Source: an uncultured Bacilli bacterium
GTDB taxonomy: Bacteria; Bacillota_I; Bacilli_A; RF39; UBA660
Assembly (NCBI GenBank): GCA_934096035.1
Contig: CAKOKX010000002.1
Coordinates: 119,120-183,119 of the forward strand
DNA length: 64,000 nucleotides
Direction: 5' to 3'
Positions 17,193 through 25,486 of the stretch are shown here, in pieces. The position numbers and the translations under genes were made by a program. The notes under the pieces were generated by a model. It was not told the DNA's origin, did no database searches, and was given only the letters and a program-made list of their open reading frames with translations. The first letter of the stretch is position 1. Every line of letters starts with the position of its first letter.

Positions 17193-17310
17193 TTGAGTTT
17201 ATATGTTAATTGTGTATAGTTTATATTTTTATAAACCTAAAGTGTTACCTTATATAACATCCCTCCTTTGTTACAATTTAATGATAACAAAGAATTATGA
17301 AATATTTATG
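17193..17310 (+). ncRNA. Candidate small RNA with CCCTCC element, weakly supported
   Basis: TTGAGT (17193-17198) and TATAGT (17215-17220), 16 bp apart, form a plus-strand promoter just after a terminator. The predicted RNA holds GTTACCTTATATAAC (small hairpin), ATCCCTCCTTTG (anti-Shine-Dalgarno-like) and an 8-bp hairpin CTTTGTTA/TAACAAAG. No U-rich terminator follows, so the 3' end is unclear and may run antisense into the histidine kinase 3' end. Confidence 0.3.
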
Positions 17311-17327
17311 TTGAAATAATGAAATTT

Positions 17328-18713
17328 TTATATTTTGATTTTAAAATAGAAAGTAGTTCCTTTTTTTAATACACTCTTTACACCATATTCATAATTATGA
17401 AGTTCAAGAATTTCTTTTACAATAGAAAGTCCCAATCCAGTTGAAACAACATTTCTTTGATGATTCTTATCATTTTTATAATACTTGTTCCAAATATATG
17501 GAATTTCACTTTCTTTAATACCTTTACCGGTATCACTTATTTCTACCAAATAATACTTTTTATGTTTTGTTACTCTCACCGTTACAGTTTTATCATCACC
17601 AGTATAATTAATAGCATTGTTAATTAAATTATAAATAACTTGATTTAATTTCTTTTTATCAGCTTTTATCATTATTAAATCAGGCATATCCAAATTAATT
17701 GTATATTTTTCTGTTTCTTTTATTATTTGATATCTATTAACAATAGTTTTTATATCTTCAGCTAAATCAAATTTTTCAATACTAAGGGAGTCTGCATTAG
17801 ATTGCATTCTAGATAAATCAAGTATATCATTAACTAAAACAGTTAATCTATCAGTTTCATCTACAATAATACTTAAATGTTCATTCATTTTATCAGGATC
17901 CTTGTAAGAAATATCTCGAATCATTTCTGCATATGCCTTTATCATTGTAAGTGGTGTCTTCAAATCATGAGAAACATTTGCCATCAAATCACGGCGTAGT
18001 TCATCAGTTTTAAGCATTTCACTTTGAGCCTGTGTTAATGCTTCACTCAATTCATCAATTTCTTTAATGCCTGAATCTTCAAAATAAACATCAGTATCTC
18101 CAGTCCCCAGCTTTTTAGCCTTTTTAGTTATTTTTGTAATAGGTTCGGTTATTTTATTTGATAAAAATACTGACATAATTATTGCTATTACAATACCTAA
18201 GGTACAAACGTACATTAATTGCCTTTTAATCAGAATTGTAAAATCAGAAATATCTTCTAAATTGGAATAAATAAATGTATTTTTACCATCTACTTTTATA
18301 CCATACATTAATGCTTCAACATGCTTATCTTCATTAACAAATTTATAAGATTTAAATGTTTCATCAGATTCAACAAAACTATACATTAGTTCTTTTACTT
18401 TACTATTTTTATTTTTCAATGCGCAACCATTCATATTCATATTATAGGCTCCAACAACATTTATATCATCAGCCACTACAATACAAACATCCTTTTCATA
18501 TGCTATTTCTTGCAACGTTGAAATCAAATTATCACTATCAACAGCTTTTAAAGAATTAACAATATTATTCATATTTAGAATCTGTTCTTTTTCATAATAA
18601 ATATCTAATATTTTTATTTGACAAACCCAAAGAAGAACAATAATAACAACATTATAGGAAAGAAGAAAAAATAATGTTTTAGCTTGAATACTAGTTTTCT
18701 TTTTATTCTTCAT
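17328..18713 (-). CDS. Sensor histidine kinase
   Basis: Two membrane segments (about 13-33 and 155-175) flank an extracellular sensor region. HAMP follows, then HisKA with the phosphoacceptor His in ANVSHDLKTPLTMIKAYAEM, and the HATPase with N box NLINNAINYTG, DTGKGI and GTGLGLSIVKEI-type G boxes (here STGLGLSIVKEI). It pairs with the adjacent OmpR-type regulator. ATG 18713 (MKNKKKTS) overlaps the regulator's end by 11 nt; a longer form from 18749 is possible. The signal is unknown. Confidence 0.9.
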   Translation of the reverse strand: MKNKKKTSIQAKTLFFLLSYNVVIIVLLWVCQIKILDIYYEKEQILNMNNIVNSLKAVDSDNLISTLQEIAYEKDVCIVVADDINVVGAYNMNMNGCALKNKNSKVKELMYSFVESDETFKSYKFVNEDKHVEALMYGIKVDGKNTFIYSNLEDISDFTILIKRQLMYVCTLGIVIAIIMSVFLSNKITEPITKITKKAKKLGTGDTDVYFEDSGIKEIDELSEALTQAQSEMLKTDELRRDLMANVSHDLKTPLTMIKAYAEMIRDISYKDPDKMNEHLSIIVDETDRLTVLVNDILDLSRMQSNADSLSIEKFDLAEDIKTIVNRYQIIKETEKYTINLDMPDLIMIKADKKKLNQVIYNLINNAINYTGDDKTVTVRVTKHKKYYLVEISDTGKGIKESEIPYIWNKYYKNDKNHQRNVVSTGLGLSIVKEILELHNYEYGVKSVLKKGTTFYFKIKI

Positions 18714-19365
18714 ATAAAAATTTGTATCCCATTCCACGAACTGTAACAATCATATCTTTATATTTACCTAAATGTTTTCTTAGCGTTTTAACATGAGTAT
18801 CAACAGTTCTATCATCACCATAAAAATCATAGCCCCAGATATGAGAGAGTAAATTCTCTCTAGATAAAGCAATATTCTTATTATCTATAAAGTATTTTAA
18901 TAAATCATATTCTTTCGGCGTCAAATAAATCTTCTTTCCGTCTACATAAACATCATGAGCTAAATCATCTAACTTAATTCCTTTAATTTCATATATATTA
19001 GTATCAGTTTCTTTTCTTTTAGTTACAGCTTTAATTCTTGCCACCAACTCTTTTGGGCTAAATGGCTTAGTTACATAATCATCTATACCTAAATCAAAAC
19101 CAATAAGCTTATCATATTCTTCTCCACGAGCAGAAAGCATAATAAAAGGAATATCTTTTATTTTCTTTATTTCCCTACATGCAGAATATCCATCCATTTT
19201 TGGCATCATAATATCCATAATTATTATATCATAATTATTATTCTTTACTTTATCTACTGCTTCTTCTCCATTTGATGCTTCATCTACTTCAATTTTTTCT
19301 AATAATAAATATTCTTTAATTACATCTCTAATTAATTTTTCATCATCTACTACTAAAACACGCAT
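18703..19365 (-). CDS. OmpR/PhoB-family response regulator
   Basis: Start ATG 19365 (MRVLVVDDE) behind GGTGGG. The receiver domain holds the DD pair near 7-8, the phospho-acceptor Asp in IIMDIMMPKMDG (near 51) and Lys in VTKPFSPKEL. A C-terminal winged helix follows (LTPKEYDLLKYFIDN, DDRTVDTHVKTLRKHLG, GYKFLYEE). It should be phosphorylated by the downstream kinase and bind DNA as a dimer. Target genes are not evident; the nearby surface genes are candidates. Confidence 0.93.
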   Translation of the reverse strand: MRVLVVDDEKLIRDVIKEYLLLEKIEVDEASNGEEAVDKVKNNNYDIIIMDIMMPKMDGYSACREIKKIKDIPFIMLSARGEEYDKLIGFDLGIDDYVTKPFSPKELVARIKAVTKRKETDTNIYEIKGIKLDDLAHDVYVDGKKIYLTPKEYDLLKYFIDNKNIALSRENLLSHIWGYDFYGDDRTVDTHVKTLRKHLGKYKDMIVTVRGMGYKFLYEE

Positions 19366-19417
19366 TTTACCACCCACCAATTATTATAATTTTCATTTGT
19401 GAAAAACATATGAAATA

Positions 19418-19807
19418 TTATCTATTTATAGATTCTTCATTACTTCTTCTACTTATAACTCTCACTTTTCCATTGCTTATTACTTTAATATTATTACCTT
19501 CATATATAAACATAGAATCACTTGCATATGTTCCTTTACCATCTAAATTATCTATATCACTTCTAATACTATATCCATTATCAATTTTTAATACATAACT
19601 TTTAAAAGCTTTATTTTCAAAATCACTTCCATATAATCCATTAGCTATTATTACATCAGCATTTTTTGTTAATACCATTTTAACTATATCACCATACATG
19701 AAATCAAAAGTATTATTAATTAGATATCGTATTTCCCTACCTTCATCTAAAGATACTCCATTACAAGGAAAATTATCTTCTTCTACAACTCGACTATTAA
19801 ATTCCAT
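19418..19807 (-). CDS. Hypothetical protein
   Basis: Not recognised. The longer ORF begins at 19858, inside the terminator of the upstream gene, and its hydrophobic N-terminus is encoded by that terminator's T run. ATG 19807 (MEFNSRVVEED) with GTGAG 9 nt upstream and TATACT as a possible -10 is therefore preferred. About 129 residues, beta-rich (NADVIIANGLYG, KSYVLKIDNGYSI), with no signal. It lies upstream of the two-component system. Confidence 0.6.
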   Translation of the reverse strand: MEFNSRVVEEDNFPCNGVSLDEGREIRYLINNTFDFMYGDIVKMVLTKNADVIIANGLYGSDFENKAFKSYVLKIDNGYSIRSDIDNLDGKGTYASDSMFIYEGNNIKVISNGKVRVISRRSNEESINR

Positions 19808-19836
19808 AATTATCAACTCACTTAATAAAAGTATAG

Positions 19837-19866
19837 CAAAAAAAAGAAAAAGTAGCAAATACTACT
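19837..19866 (-). terminator. Terminator of the 19867-21345 surface protein gene
   Basis: AGTAG and CTACT pair around a 6-nt loop, followed by a long T-rich tract on the minus strand. Confidence 0.7.
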
Positions 19867-21345
19867 TTAATCTCCAAGAATAATTGGATCATTAATACTT
19901 CCAGTTCCAGATTTATAGGTTACAGATGCCTCAAGATTAAAAGTTGGACGAACTCCATAAAAGTCACCTAAGTCATAATCACTAATGCGGCTAAAACTAC
20001 TAATTCGAAATGCCCGAGAAGGACGATCTGAACAACGAGTAATAGTCCAATCAAAGCCTCCTCCATATAGCCAATTTTCCTCTTTAACAAATGCATAAGA
20101 CTTTGTAAAATCCGTATTAAATCCCATTAGAGTCCAAGCATTTGAACTTGCAGCATATCCATAATCAGATACATACATTAAACCAACTTTTGCGTCATAA
20201 GTTATATCTTCCACCGGATTTATTAATTCATTTTGATATGCTGTATTCATAGCAATTGGGCTAATATTTGCAAATGTATTCCCACCGACTTTCCATGTAG
20301 TAACTGCTATTTTATTAGACCAAGAACTACCAATATTATTAATAAAATTTGTATTTAAATTTATTTTGTTTAACAAACTTGTACTCCATGTATTTATTGC
20401 ACTATTTGTTGCTTTATAGTTCCAGTAATATAATGATATACTTGAAGGACTTTCACCCTGATTTCCACTTAAATATATTGTTAACTCCTGCGAAAAATCT
20501 CCATCGTTTCCAAGTAGATTAGTTTTAGCGTAGTCCCATTTGATTAATTTTACTTTTCCATCTATTACTCCAATTATTCTATATAAATTATCTATTGGAC
20601 ATGGAACAACTTCACTTCCAAAACATACAAAATTTTTAACATTATCACGCGTTAAATACCCATTTGCAACCGCAGCATCTAAAGCCGAATTATATGTTTG
20701 ATACTCAGTAGTATCTCCTTTAATCAAATAATAATATGTTTTAGTGGAACCACAAGCATATCCAATACCTTGTCTTGTTCCATCACAATAAAAATTTATT
20801 AAGGCATCCGTTACTGAATCATTATATCCTATTATCATTGAAGCTCCCGTTGATTTTCCAGCATTAGTTAATTTGAAATCTCCCCCTGCATATCGATAAG
20901 AATTATCTTTAGCACCATTTGCTAAAGTATTATCATGGTGATAAATAGCATTTTCACCTTGTATACCACTATATAGTGATGTTATATATTCCACTAAAGT
21001 AGGAACATAAATATCAAAATATACATAACATTTATCTGTTACACTTCCACTGAATACTACTACTTTTCTAGTATCATCCCAACTTAATGTTGAACCATTT
21101 TCACATCTTGATAATTCTGTATTAAACTTATATCCTTCTGTTGGCCAATTACTACGAGACACAGTTTTATAATCTCCAGCTCCTGCGGTTTGCTCCAAAT
21201 TCATAGAAATACTTTTATTAACAAATTTAACTACTTTGTTTTTATTTTCATAAATATTATTTACTTTATTATTTTTAATAAGTATAAAACCAAACAAAAT
21301 AAGTAATAATAATGATATACTTAACACCAATTTCAACTTCTTCAT
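19867..21345 (-). CDS. Large secreted/anchored surface protein
   Basis: 492 residues. N-terminal signal-anchor (about 4-24), then an extracellular domain with paired cysteines (ELSRCENGSTLSW, SVTDKCYVYFD), repeated aromatic and Gly/Ser segments, and the C-terminal signature VRPTFNLEASVTYKSGTG followed by DPIILGD. The same C-terminal plan occurs in the 15049-16209 protein. No sortase motif is visible. Monocistronic, divergent from an XRE regulator. Probably a host- or neighbour-facing surface protein; its ligand is unknown. Confidence 0.65.
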   Translation of the reverse strand: MKKLKLVLSISLLLLILFGFILIKNNKVNNIYENKNKVVKFVNKSISMNLEQTAGAGDYKTVSRSNWPTEGYKFNTELSRCENGSTLSWDDTRKVVVFSGSVTDKCYVYFDIYVPTLVEYITSLYSGIQGENAIYHHDNTLANGAKDNSYRYAGGDFKLTNAGKSTGASMIIGYNDSVTDALINFYCDGTRQGIGYACGSTKTYYYLIKGDTTEYQTYNSALDAAVANGYLTRDNVKNFVCFGSEVVPCPIDNLYRIIGVIDGKVKLIKWDYAKTNLLGNDGDFSQELTIYLSGNQGESPSSISLYYWNYKATNSAINTWSTSLLNKINLNTNFINNIGSSWSNKIAVTTWKVGGNTFANISPIAMNTAYQNELINPVEDITYDAKVGLMYVSDYGYAASSNAWTLMGFNTDFTKSYAFVKEENWLYGGGFDWTITRCSDRPSRAFRISSFSRISDYDLGDFYGVRPTFNLEASVTYKSGTGSINDPIILGD

Positions 21346-21428
21346 ATTCTACTTCCCCATATCATAACATCTTACGAATTATAACAATATTATAATAGTA
21401 AAATGTTACGATGTCAATAGGTGATAAA

Positions 21429-21644
21429 ATGAAAATAATAGCTAATAATTATAAAGCTAATGAAACATTTAAGTTTATAAGACAAGGATTAGATCTAACT
21501 CAAGAGGAATTAGCTAAAAACATAAAAGCCAGCAAATCTTCAATTGAAAAATATGAGTACGGAACCGTAAACTATACTTTTGAAACTTTATTAAAAATTG
21601 CTGACAAATATGATTTAAATATAATCATTGAAACAAAAAAATAA
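21429..21644 (+). CDS. XRE-family transcriptional regulator
   Basis: Start ATG 21429 behind AGGTGATAA. 71 residues with a single helix-turn-helix (FIRQGLDLTQEELAKNIKASKSSIEKYEYG) and a short C-terminal helix. It is divergently arranged with the large surface protein gene, with about 80 bp between the starts. The intergenic part has AT-rich near-inverted segments (ACATCTTACG / TTACGATGT), so it may regulate itself and the surface gene. Confidence 0.8.
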   Translation: MKIIANNYKANETFKFIRQGLDLTQEELAKNIKASKSSIEKYEYGTVNYTFETLLKIADKYDLNIIIETKK

Positions 21645-21665
21645 AACTTCCGCTTTGGAAGTTTT
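21643..21665. terminator. Terminator between the XRE and YtxH genes
   Basis: AAAACTTCC (21643-21651) and GGAAGTTTT (21657-21665) form a 9-bp stem usable in both directions. Confidence 0.75.
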
Positions 21666-21671
21666 ATTAAA

Positions 21672-22076
21672 TTATTTATTTTCTGCTTCAAGCTTTGCAA
21701 CAATTTTCTTTAAAGCATCAGCAGTTGCTTGTTTTAATTCTGAAACACTCTTTTCAATAACAGGTGTTCCCTTTTCAACAGCTAATTTATATAATTCATC
21801 AGCTTTTTTTTGAATTTTAGTTGCTTTTTGTTTAGCAATCTTCAAAGCTTTTTCTTTATCAAGATCTTTTAATTCTTTTTGAAGTTCATTAACTTTTTTT
21901 ACAATACTTTCTTTTACATCTTCAGCTTTAATAGATTTAACTTGTTCTAATACTTCATCAAACTTTTTCTTTAAATCTGCTCTTGTTTCCTTTCCAGTTT
22001 TAGGTGCAAATAATAAACCTAAACCTGCTCCAACCGCTGCTCCACAAATAAATTTTCCTAATCCATTTTTTTTCAT
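21672..22076 (-). CDS. YtxH-domain protein
   Basis: The N-terminal glycine-rich segment GKFICGAAVGAGLGLLFAPKTGKETR is the YtxH hallmark, followed by a long helical coiled region rich in Lys/Ala. ATG 22076 directly follows the DUF948 stop. YtxH proteins are general-stress or envelope-associated proteins of unclear mechanism in Firmicutes. Pairing with a DUF948 gene is typical of Bacilli (ytxG-ytxH). Confidence 0.8.
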   Translation of the reverse strand: MKKNGLGKFICGAAVGAGLGLLFAPKTGKETRADLKKKFDEVLEQVKSIKAEDVKESIVKKVNELQKELKDLDKEKALKIAKQKATKIQKKADELYKLAVEKGTPVIEKSVSELKQATADALKKIVAKLEAENK

Positions 22077-22077
22077 A

Positions 22078-22365
22078 TTATTCTTCACTTTCATCCTTTC
22101 TTTTCTTTCTAAATAATATTTTACTAAATAAATTACCTGCTACTTCTACAACTTTATCTGTAAAAGATGCAATCTTATCAGTTGTAAAATCAATTAAACT
22201 AAATATTGAATTTAACGACTCAACCTTTTCATTTACATTATCTACTACTTTTTCTAACTTATTCATAGTTATTATAGTCTTAATTCCAAGAATTATTCCT
22301 ATAGTTAAAAGAGCTATTAAAAGTAAATAAATAACTATTGGTAAGAAGTGTAACCAAAAATCCAC
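22078..22365 (-). CDS. DUF948 (YtxG-like) membrane protein
   Basis: 95 residues with one N-terminal membrane segment (about 8-30) and a helical cytoplasmic tail containing KLEKVVDNVNEKVESLNS, the DUF948 pattern. GTG start at 22365 shares its G with the stop of the preceding gene, so translation is coupled. It is probably a membrane partner of the YtxH protein encoded next. Confidence 0.75.
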   Translation of the reverse strand: MDFWLHFLPIVIYLLLIALLTIGIILGIKTIITMNKLEKVVDNVNEKVESLNSIFSLIDFTTDKIASFTDKVVEVAGNLFSKILFRKKRKDESEE

Positions 22366-23261
22366 TAAATATCACCGTCCTCTCTATTATCATACATTGA
22401 ATCTATTAAATCAAACAGATCATTTTCTAAAGTATCATCATCCTCAACTTTTTCCATTTTTGTTTTATTTACATCATTTTTTGTTGTTACTTCTTCTAAA
22501 TCTTCATCAATGCGTTCATAATCTTCTACTTCATCATTTGTTACTTCTATATCCTTTTTATCTTCTACATCTTTTTTATCATCTACATTAATTGTTACAT
22601 CTGCAGTATCTTCTAATAACTCATCAATTGTTTTTACTTTTTGTTGTTTTTCTTCTTCATTTTCTTTTACTTTAACTGTAACACTTTCTTCATAATAAGT
22701 AGTTTCAGGTTCACTAAGTGTTTCTTCACCAAAAGCTTTTTTTCTAACACTATTAAAATCCAATCCTGTATTAACAACATTATCTGTCTTATTTTTTATA
22801 TCTTCGGGTTTATAGTCTTCATTTAATATACCATACACTGGAGAAATAATCGGAGATGGTTTAAATTTCTTTTTTTCTACTACTTCAGTTCGTTCAATTT
22901 TTGAAAAACTTCCCATATCATATCTTTTTTCCACTCTTTTTTTTCTTTCATATTCCATTACATTAGTAGTCTTAGGTTTTTGAACTCTACTCATATTAGA
23001 AAATTCTTCTTCATCAAAATCAAAGAATGGTGAGATATTATCTGATTTAAATAAATCTCTTTCATTTAAGTTTTCAGTTTTTTCTTCCTTTACCGGAGTA
23101 GTTACTTTTGGAACACTTTTCTCAACTGGTTCTTCAACCTTTCTTTGCGGTTCTATTTTTTCTGCAATAGGCTTCTTTTCTTCACTTTTAGGAGCACTTG
23201 CAACTTCATCCTCTTCTACTTCTTCAAAAAGTATTCCTTTAATTTTATTTAATAATCCCAT
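22365..23261 (-). CDS. Highly acidic hypothetical protein with amphipathic N-terminus
   Basis: Not recognised. 298 residues. The N-terminal MGLLNKIKGILFEE could be a membrane-associating amphipathic helix. The rest is Glu/Asp/Lys/Val-rich and likely disordered, with short conserved-looking pieces (NISPFFDFDEEEFSNMSRVQKP, PIISPVYGILNEDY). The PVYGILNEDY motif suggests docking to a partner. It is flanked by a lipoprotein and the DUF948/YtxH pair in one operon. A cell-envelope or division scaffold is possible. Confidence 0.65.
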   Translation of the reverse strand: MGLLNKIKGILFEEVEEDEVASAPKSEEKKPIAEKIEPQRKVEEPVEKSVPKVTTPVKEEKTENLNERDLFKSDNISPFFDFDEEEFSNMSRVQKPKTTNVMEYERKKRVEKRYDMGSFSKIERTEVVEKKKFKPSPIISPVYGILNEDYKPEDIKNKTDNVVNTGLDFNSVRKKAFGEETLSEPETTYYEESVTVKVKENEEEKQQKVKTIDELLEDTADVTINVDDKKDVEDKKDIEVTNDEVEDYERIDEDLEEVTTKNDVNKTKMEKVEDDDTLENDLFDLIDSMYDNREDGDI

Positions 23262-23275
23262 AATAGTCCACCTTC

Positions 23276-23911
23276 CTAATTAATTAAATCTGGGTCTGGA
23301 ATTTTTTCTTCTTCTTCCTTATAATTATTATCAACAGTCAAATAATTACTTTCACTACCCTTTGTGTTAAATATATTAAATTCTTCTTCACTAAAATTAA
23401 GTATATCATCACCCATTAAATTTGCAATTATACTATCATTATACTCAACACTTTTTAATATGTTTATAATAGATAACATTGCTTCATTACAATATCTTTT
23501 ATCTACTATCACTTCTATTTTAGCATAATTATACATAATTTCAACTAAATATTTATTATTTTTTAATAAATTTATTTCTACATAACCAAATTTGTCTTCA
23601 AAACTAATCTTACTAGAATAAATTGCCTTATTATTTATTTGATATTCTTTTTCTATTTTATTTTCATAACTTACTACATCAACATATAAGTAATATTTAC
23701 TATTAGCATCTTCAATTACTTCATTATACATTGTACTATTACTTACTTGCATACCTCTAGGTAAATAATAACTATATCCAGTTCTATATACATTATTTTT
23801 CGGAGAACTTGTAGAAATATTATTTACAATATCACTATAATTTAATTTATTTATATTAGTACAACCAGTTATTAAAACTAACATACTAACAATAATAACT
23901 ATTTTTTTCAT
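23276..23911 (-). CDS. Hypothetical lipoprotein
   Basis: 211 residues, first gene of the operon to YtxH. Lipobox LVLITGC with Cys near 17. The extracytoplasmic domain contains YYLPRGMQVSN and LLKNNKYLVEIMYNYAKIEVIVD, then an acidic Pro-ending tail (KEEEEKIPDPDLIN). TATAAT lies at 23931-23926 upstream. No enzyme motif is seen. Confidence 0.75.
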   Translation of the reverse strand: MKKIVIIVSMLVLITGCTNINKLNYSDIVNNISTSSPKNNVYRTGYSYYLPRGMQVSNSTMYNEVIEDANSKYYLYVDVVSYENKIEKEYQINNKAIYSSKISFEDKFGYVEINLLKNNKYLVEIMYNYAKIEVIVDKRYCNEAMLSIINILKSVEYNDSIIANLMGDDILNFSEEEFNIFNTKGSESNYLTVDNNYKEEEEKIPDPDLIN

Positions 23912-24024
23912 ATATAACCTCTTCTATAATTATATCAAAAAAAATAAAACTAATAAAGTGAAAGTTTATGTAAAACATTTACTTAGAACTTGTAAACAAT
24001 TGATAACTTTACATTTTTTCAAAC

Positions 24025-24048
24025 AAAAAAATCCTAATTTTAGGATTT
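24025..24048 (-). terminator. Perfect 9-bp hairpin, likely trmB transcript terminator
   Basis: AAATCCTAA (24029-24037) and TTAGGATTT (24040-24048) pair around two bases, and a T run follows on the minus strand. If used by trmB, its 3' UTR runs antisense through the entire candidate RNA at 24127-24236. Confidence 0.6.
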
Positions 24049-24071
24049 TACAGCTTTTTTTATAAAACTTT

Positions 24072-24120
24072 TGTCGACCGATGTCGAAACGCTTGCATTA
24101 TATTTTTTTATATGTATAAT
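24072..24120 (+). promoter_or_regulatory. Promoter with tandem Spo0A-like boxes
   Basis: TGTCGAC (24072-24078) and TGTCGAA (24082-24088) lie 10 bp apart. Then come 4 nt, TTGCAT (24093-24098), a 16-nt spacer and TATAAT (24115-24120). The geometry is identical to that in front of both Rpn genes. Confidence 0.72.
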
Positions 24121-24126
24121 AACTCA

Positions 24127-24236
24127 CTGTTACCTGAATTTTTACTGTCAATCTATCAAAACTACCTCCATAATAACAGGTAACAATAAGTTATATCCAA
24201 AAAATTATCTTCTCTACATGGATATAACTTTTTTTA
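24127..24236 (+). ncRNA. Candidate small RNA with anti-Shine-Dalgarno loop
   Basis: No ORF with a ribosome site follows the 24072-24120 promoter. The predicted RNA of about 110 nt starts with TGTTACCTG (24128-24136) pairing with CAGGTAACA (24177-24185). The 40-nt loop carries ACTACCTCCATAAT (CCTCC at 24165-24169). It ends in an 11-bp terminator, AAGTTATATCC (24188-24198) with GGATATAACTT (24220-24230), followed by seven T. This layout fits a trans-acting RNA that blocks ribosome sites. Not a family I can name. Confidence 0.6.
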
Positions 24237-24247
24237 TTTAAAAACAA

Positions 24248-24844
24248 TTATTTACTTACATCAACATATTTAATTTTAATCCCCATATTACTAAATTTTT
24301 CTTCATATTCAGTCATTATATTAGGTATATCCTCATTATGTAAATCATAACTTATCTTATTTACATGATAACCATATTTATTATATTCATCTAAACTAAA
24401 TTGAAATAATAAATCATTATCAGTCTTTTGTATTATGTGAGGTTTACCCTTAAATAAATTATCATACACTTTTAAATAATTTATTGAAGTAAGTCTTCTT
24501 TTTGCATGTCTATCTTTAGGCCATGGATCAGAAAAATTAAGATATATCGTATCAATTTTTTTATCTAACAAATCTTCAATAGTTGCAATATCTCCGATTA
24601 ATACTTTTAAGTTATTTGGTTTATATTCATTTATCTTTTTAATAGCAACACTTGCAACACTACTATATTTTTCTACCCCAATATAATTAACATTTGGATT
24701 ATTTAAAGCCATATTCAAAATAAATCGACCTTTTCCCATTCCTATTTCTAAACATACGGGATTATCATTATCAAAACTTCCTTCAAAATAATAATCACAA
24801 TTATTTAAAACCTCATCCTTATCTTTTGGATTTCGCATTCTCAT
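24248..24844 (-). CDS. trmB: tRNA (guanine-N7-)-methyltransferase
   Basis: 198 residues. SAM-binding motif CLEIGMGKGRF near 32, and the family signature YLNFSDPWPKDRHAKRRL near 100. TrmB methylates G46 of tRNA. Length is near the lower end for the family but complete. GAAAGAAGTTGATAAT precedes the ATG. Confidence 0.93.
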   Translation of the reverse strand: MRMRNPKDKDEVLNNCDYYFEGSFDNDNPVCLEIGMGKGRFILNMALNNPNVNYIGVEKYSSVASVAIKKINEYKPNNLKVLIGDIATIEDLLDKKIDTIYLNFSDPWPKDRHAKRRLTSINYLKVYDNLFKGKPHIIQKTDNDLLFQFSLDEYNKYGYHVNKISYDLHNEDIPNIMTEYEEKFSNMGIKIKYVDVSK

Positions 24845-24894
24845 ATTATCAACTTCTTTCTAATTTACATATACTATTTGTAAGGAGGCTACTC

Positions 24895-25191
24895 ATGAGA
24901 AAAAATAGAAACTCATTTTTTACAGAATCAAACATGAATTATTCAAATTTTCAAGCACAAGGTGCCATACCTCAAGCAATGCCTTACACAAACGCTAATT
25001 ACAATCCTTATCAAGCACAACCTAATGTTGGTATGCCATATGTAGATAATTCTGATTCAATAGAAAACAGACTTGCCAAAATAGAGCGTCAAATCAATCG
25101 TTTAAATGCTAGGGTAAACAAACTTGAAAGTCTAAATACAACATTTATAGATGATAACATTGACACATCAGGCAACATGTATATGATTTAA
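24895..25191 (+). CDS. Small Asn/Gln/Tyr-rich protein with C-terminal coiled coil
   Basis: ATG 24895 with TAAGGAGG upstream; the longer ORF from 24826 is rejected. 98 residues. The N-terminal half is low-complexity N/Q/P/Y/A (NYSNFQAQGAIPQAMPYT), and the second half has IENRLAKIERQINRLNARVNKLE, a clear short coiled coil. The composition recalls small spore coat or surface proteins, but no family is recognised. Its 3' end overlaps the convergent Cse60-like gene by 4 nt. Confidence 0.65.
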   Translation: MRKNRNSFFTESNMNYSNFQAQGAIPQAMPYTNANYNPYQAQPNVGMPYVDNSDSIENRLAKIERQINRLNARVNKLESLNTTFIDDNIDTSGNMYMI

Positions 25192-25358
25192 TTATAAATA
25201 ATCATTGCACTAAAACAATATAACTGTTCTTCTCCACATACTGCAATTGCCACTTGATACTTGATATCTATTATATCAAAATCTCCAGAATTTAGAAAGC
25301 CATTTATAGCACTTTCTAAATCTTTTTCATGTCCTTCATCAAACACTTTAACTTTCAT
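25188..25358 (-). CDS. Cse60-like small sporulation protein
   Basis: 56 residues from ATG 25358 (MKVKVFDEGHEKDLESAINGFL), with DIIDIKYQVAIAV and the terminal YCFSAMIIYN matching the Cse60 pattern. In B. subtilis cse60 is a sigma-E-dependent gene, but homologs also occur in non-sporulating Bacilli, so it is weak evidence of sporulation on its own. Function unknown. Confidence 0.65.
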   Translation of the reverse strand: MKVKVFDEGHEKDLESAINGFLNSGDFDIIDIKYQVAIAVCGEEQLYCFSAMIIYN

Positions 25359-25444
25359 ATATCCCACCAATTATATTTTACAACAATAAACTTAAATAAT
25401 TTGTCTATTATTGTACTTTTTGCCACTTTTACAACTTTTTTCAA

Positions 25445-25486
25445 TGAAAAAAGAATTGTTATTTAACAACAATATTAACAATTCTT
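25445..25486 (-). terminator. leuS terminator embedded in its last codons
   Basis: AAGAATTGTTA (minus strand, 25486-25476) encodes part of the LeuRS C-terminus and pairs with TAACAATTCTT (25461-25451), followed by a T run. Confidence 0.8.

Noticed and set aside
17255..17290. Seven-codon minus-strand ORF after AAAGGAGGG
   Set aside because: The purine run directly abuts the ATG, which is too close for a ribosome site; the plus-strand reading as a CCCTCC element is more natural.
19808..19858. Apparent signal peptide of the 19418 gene (MLLFLFFAILLL)
   Set aside because: It is encoded by the T-rich tail of the preceding terminator and has no ribosome site.
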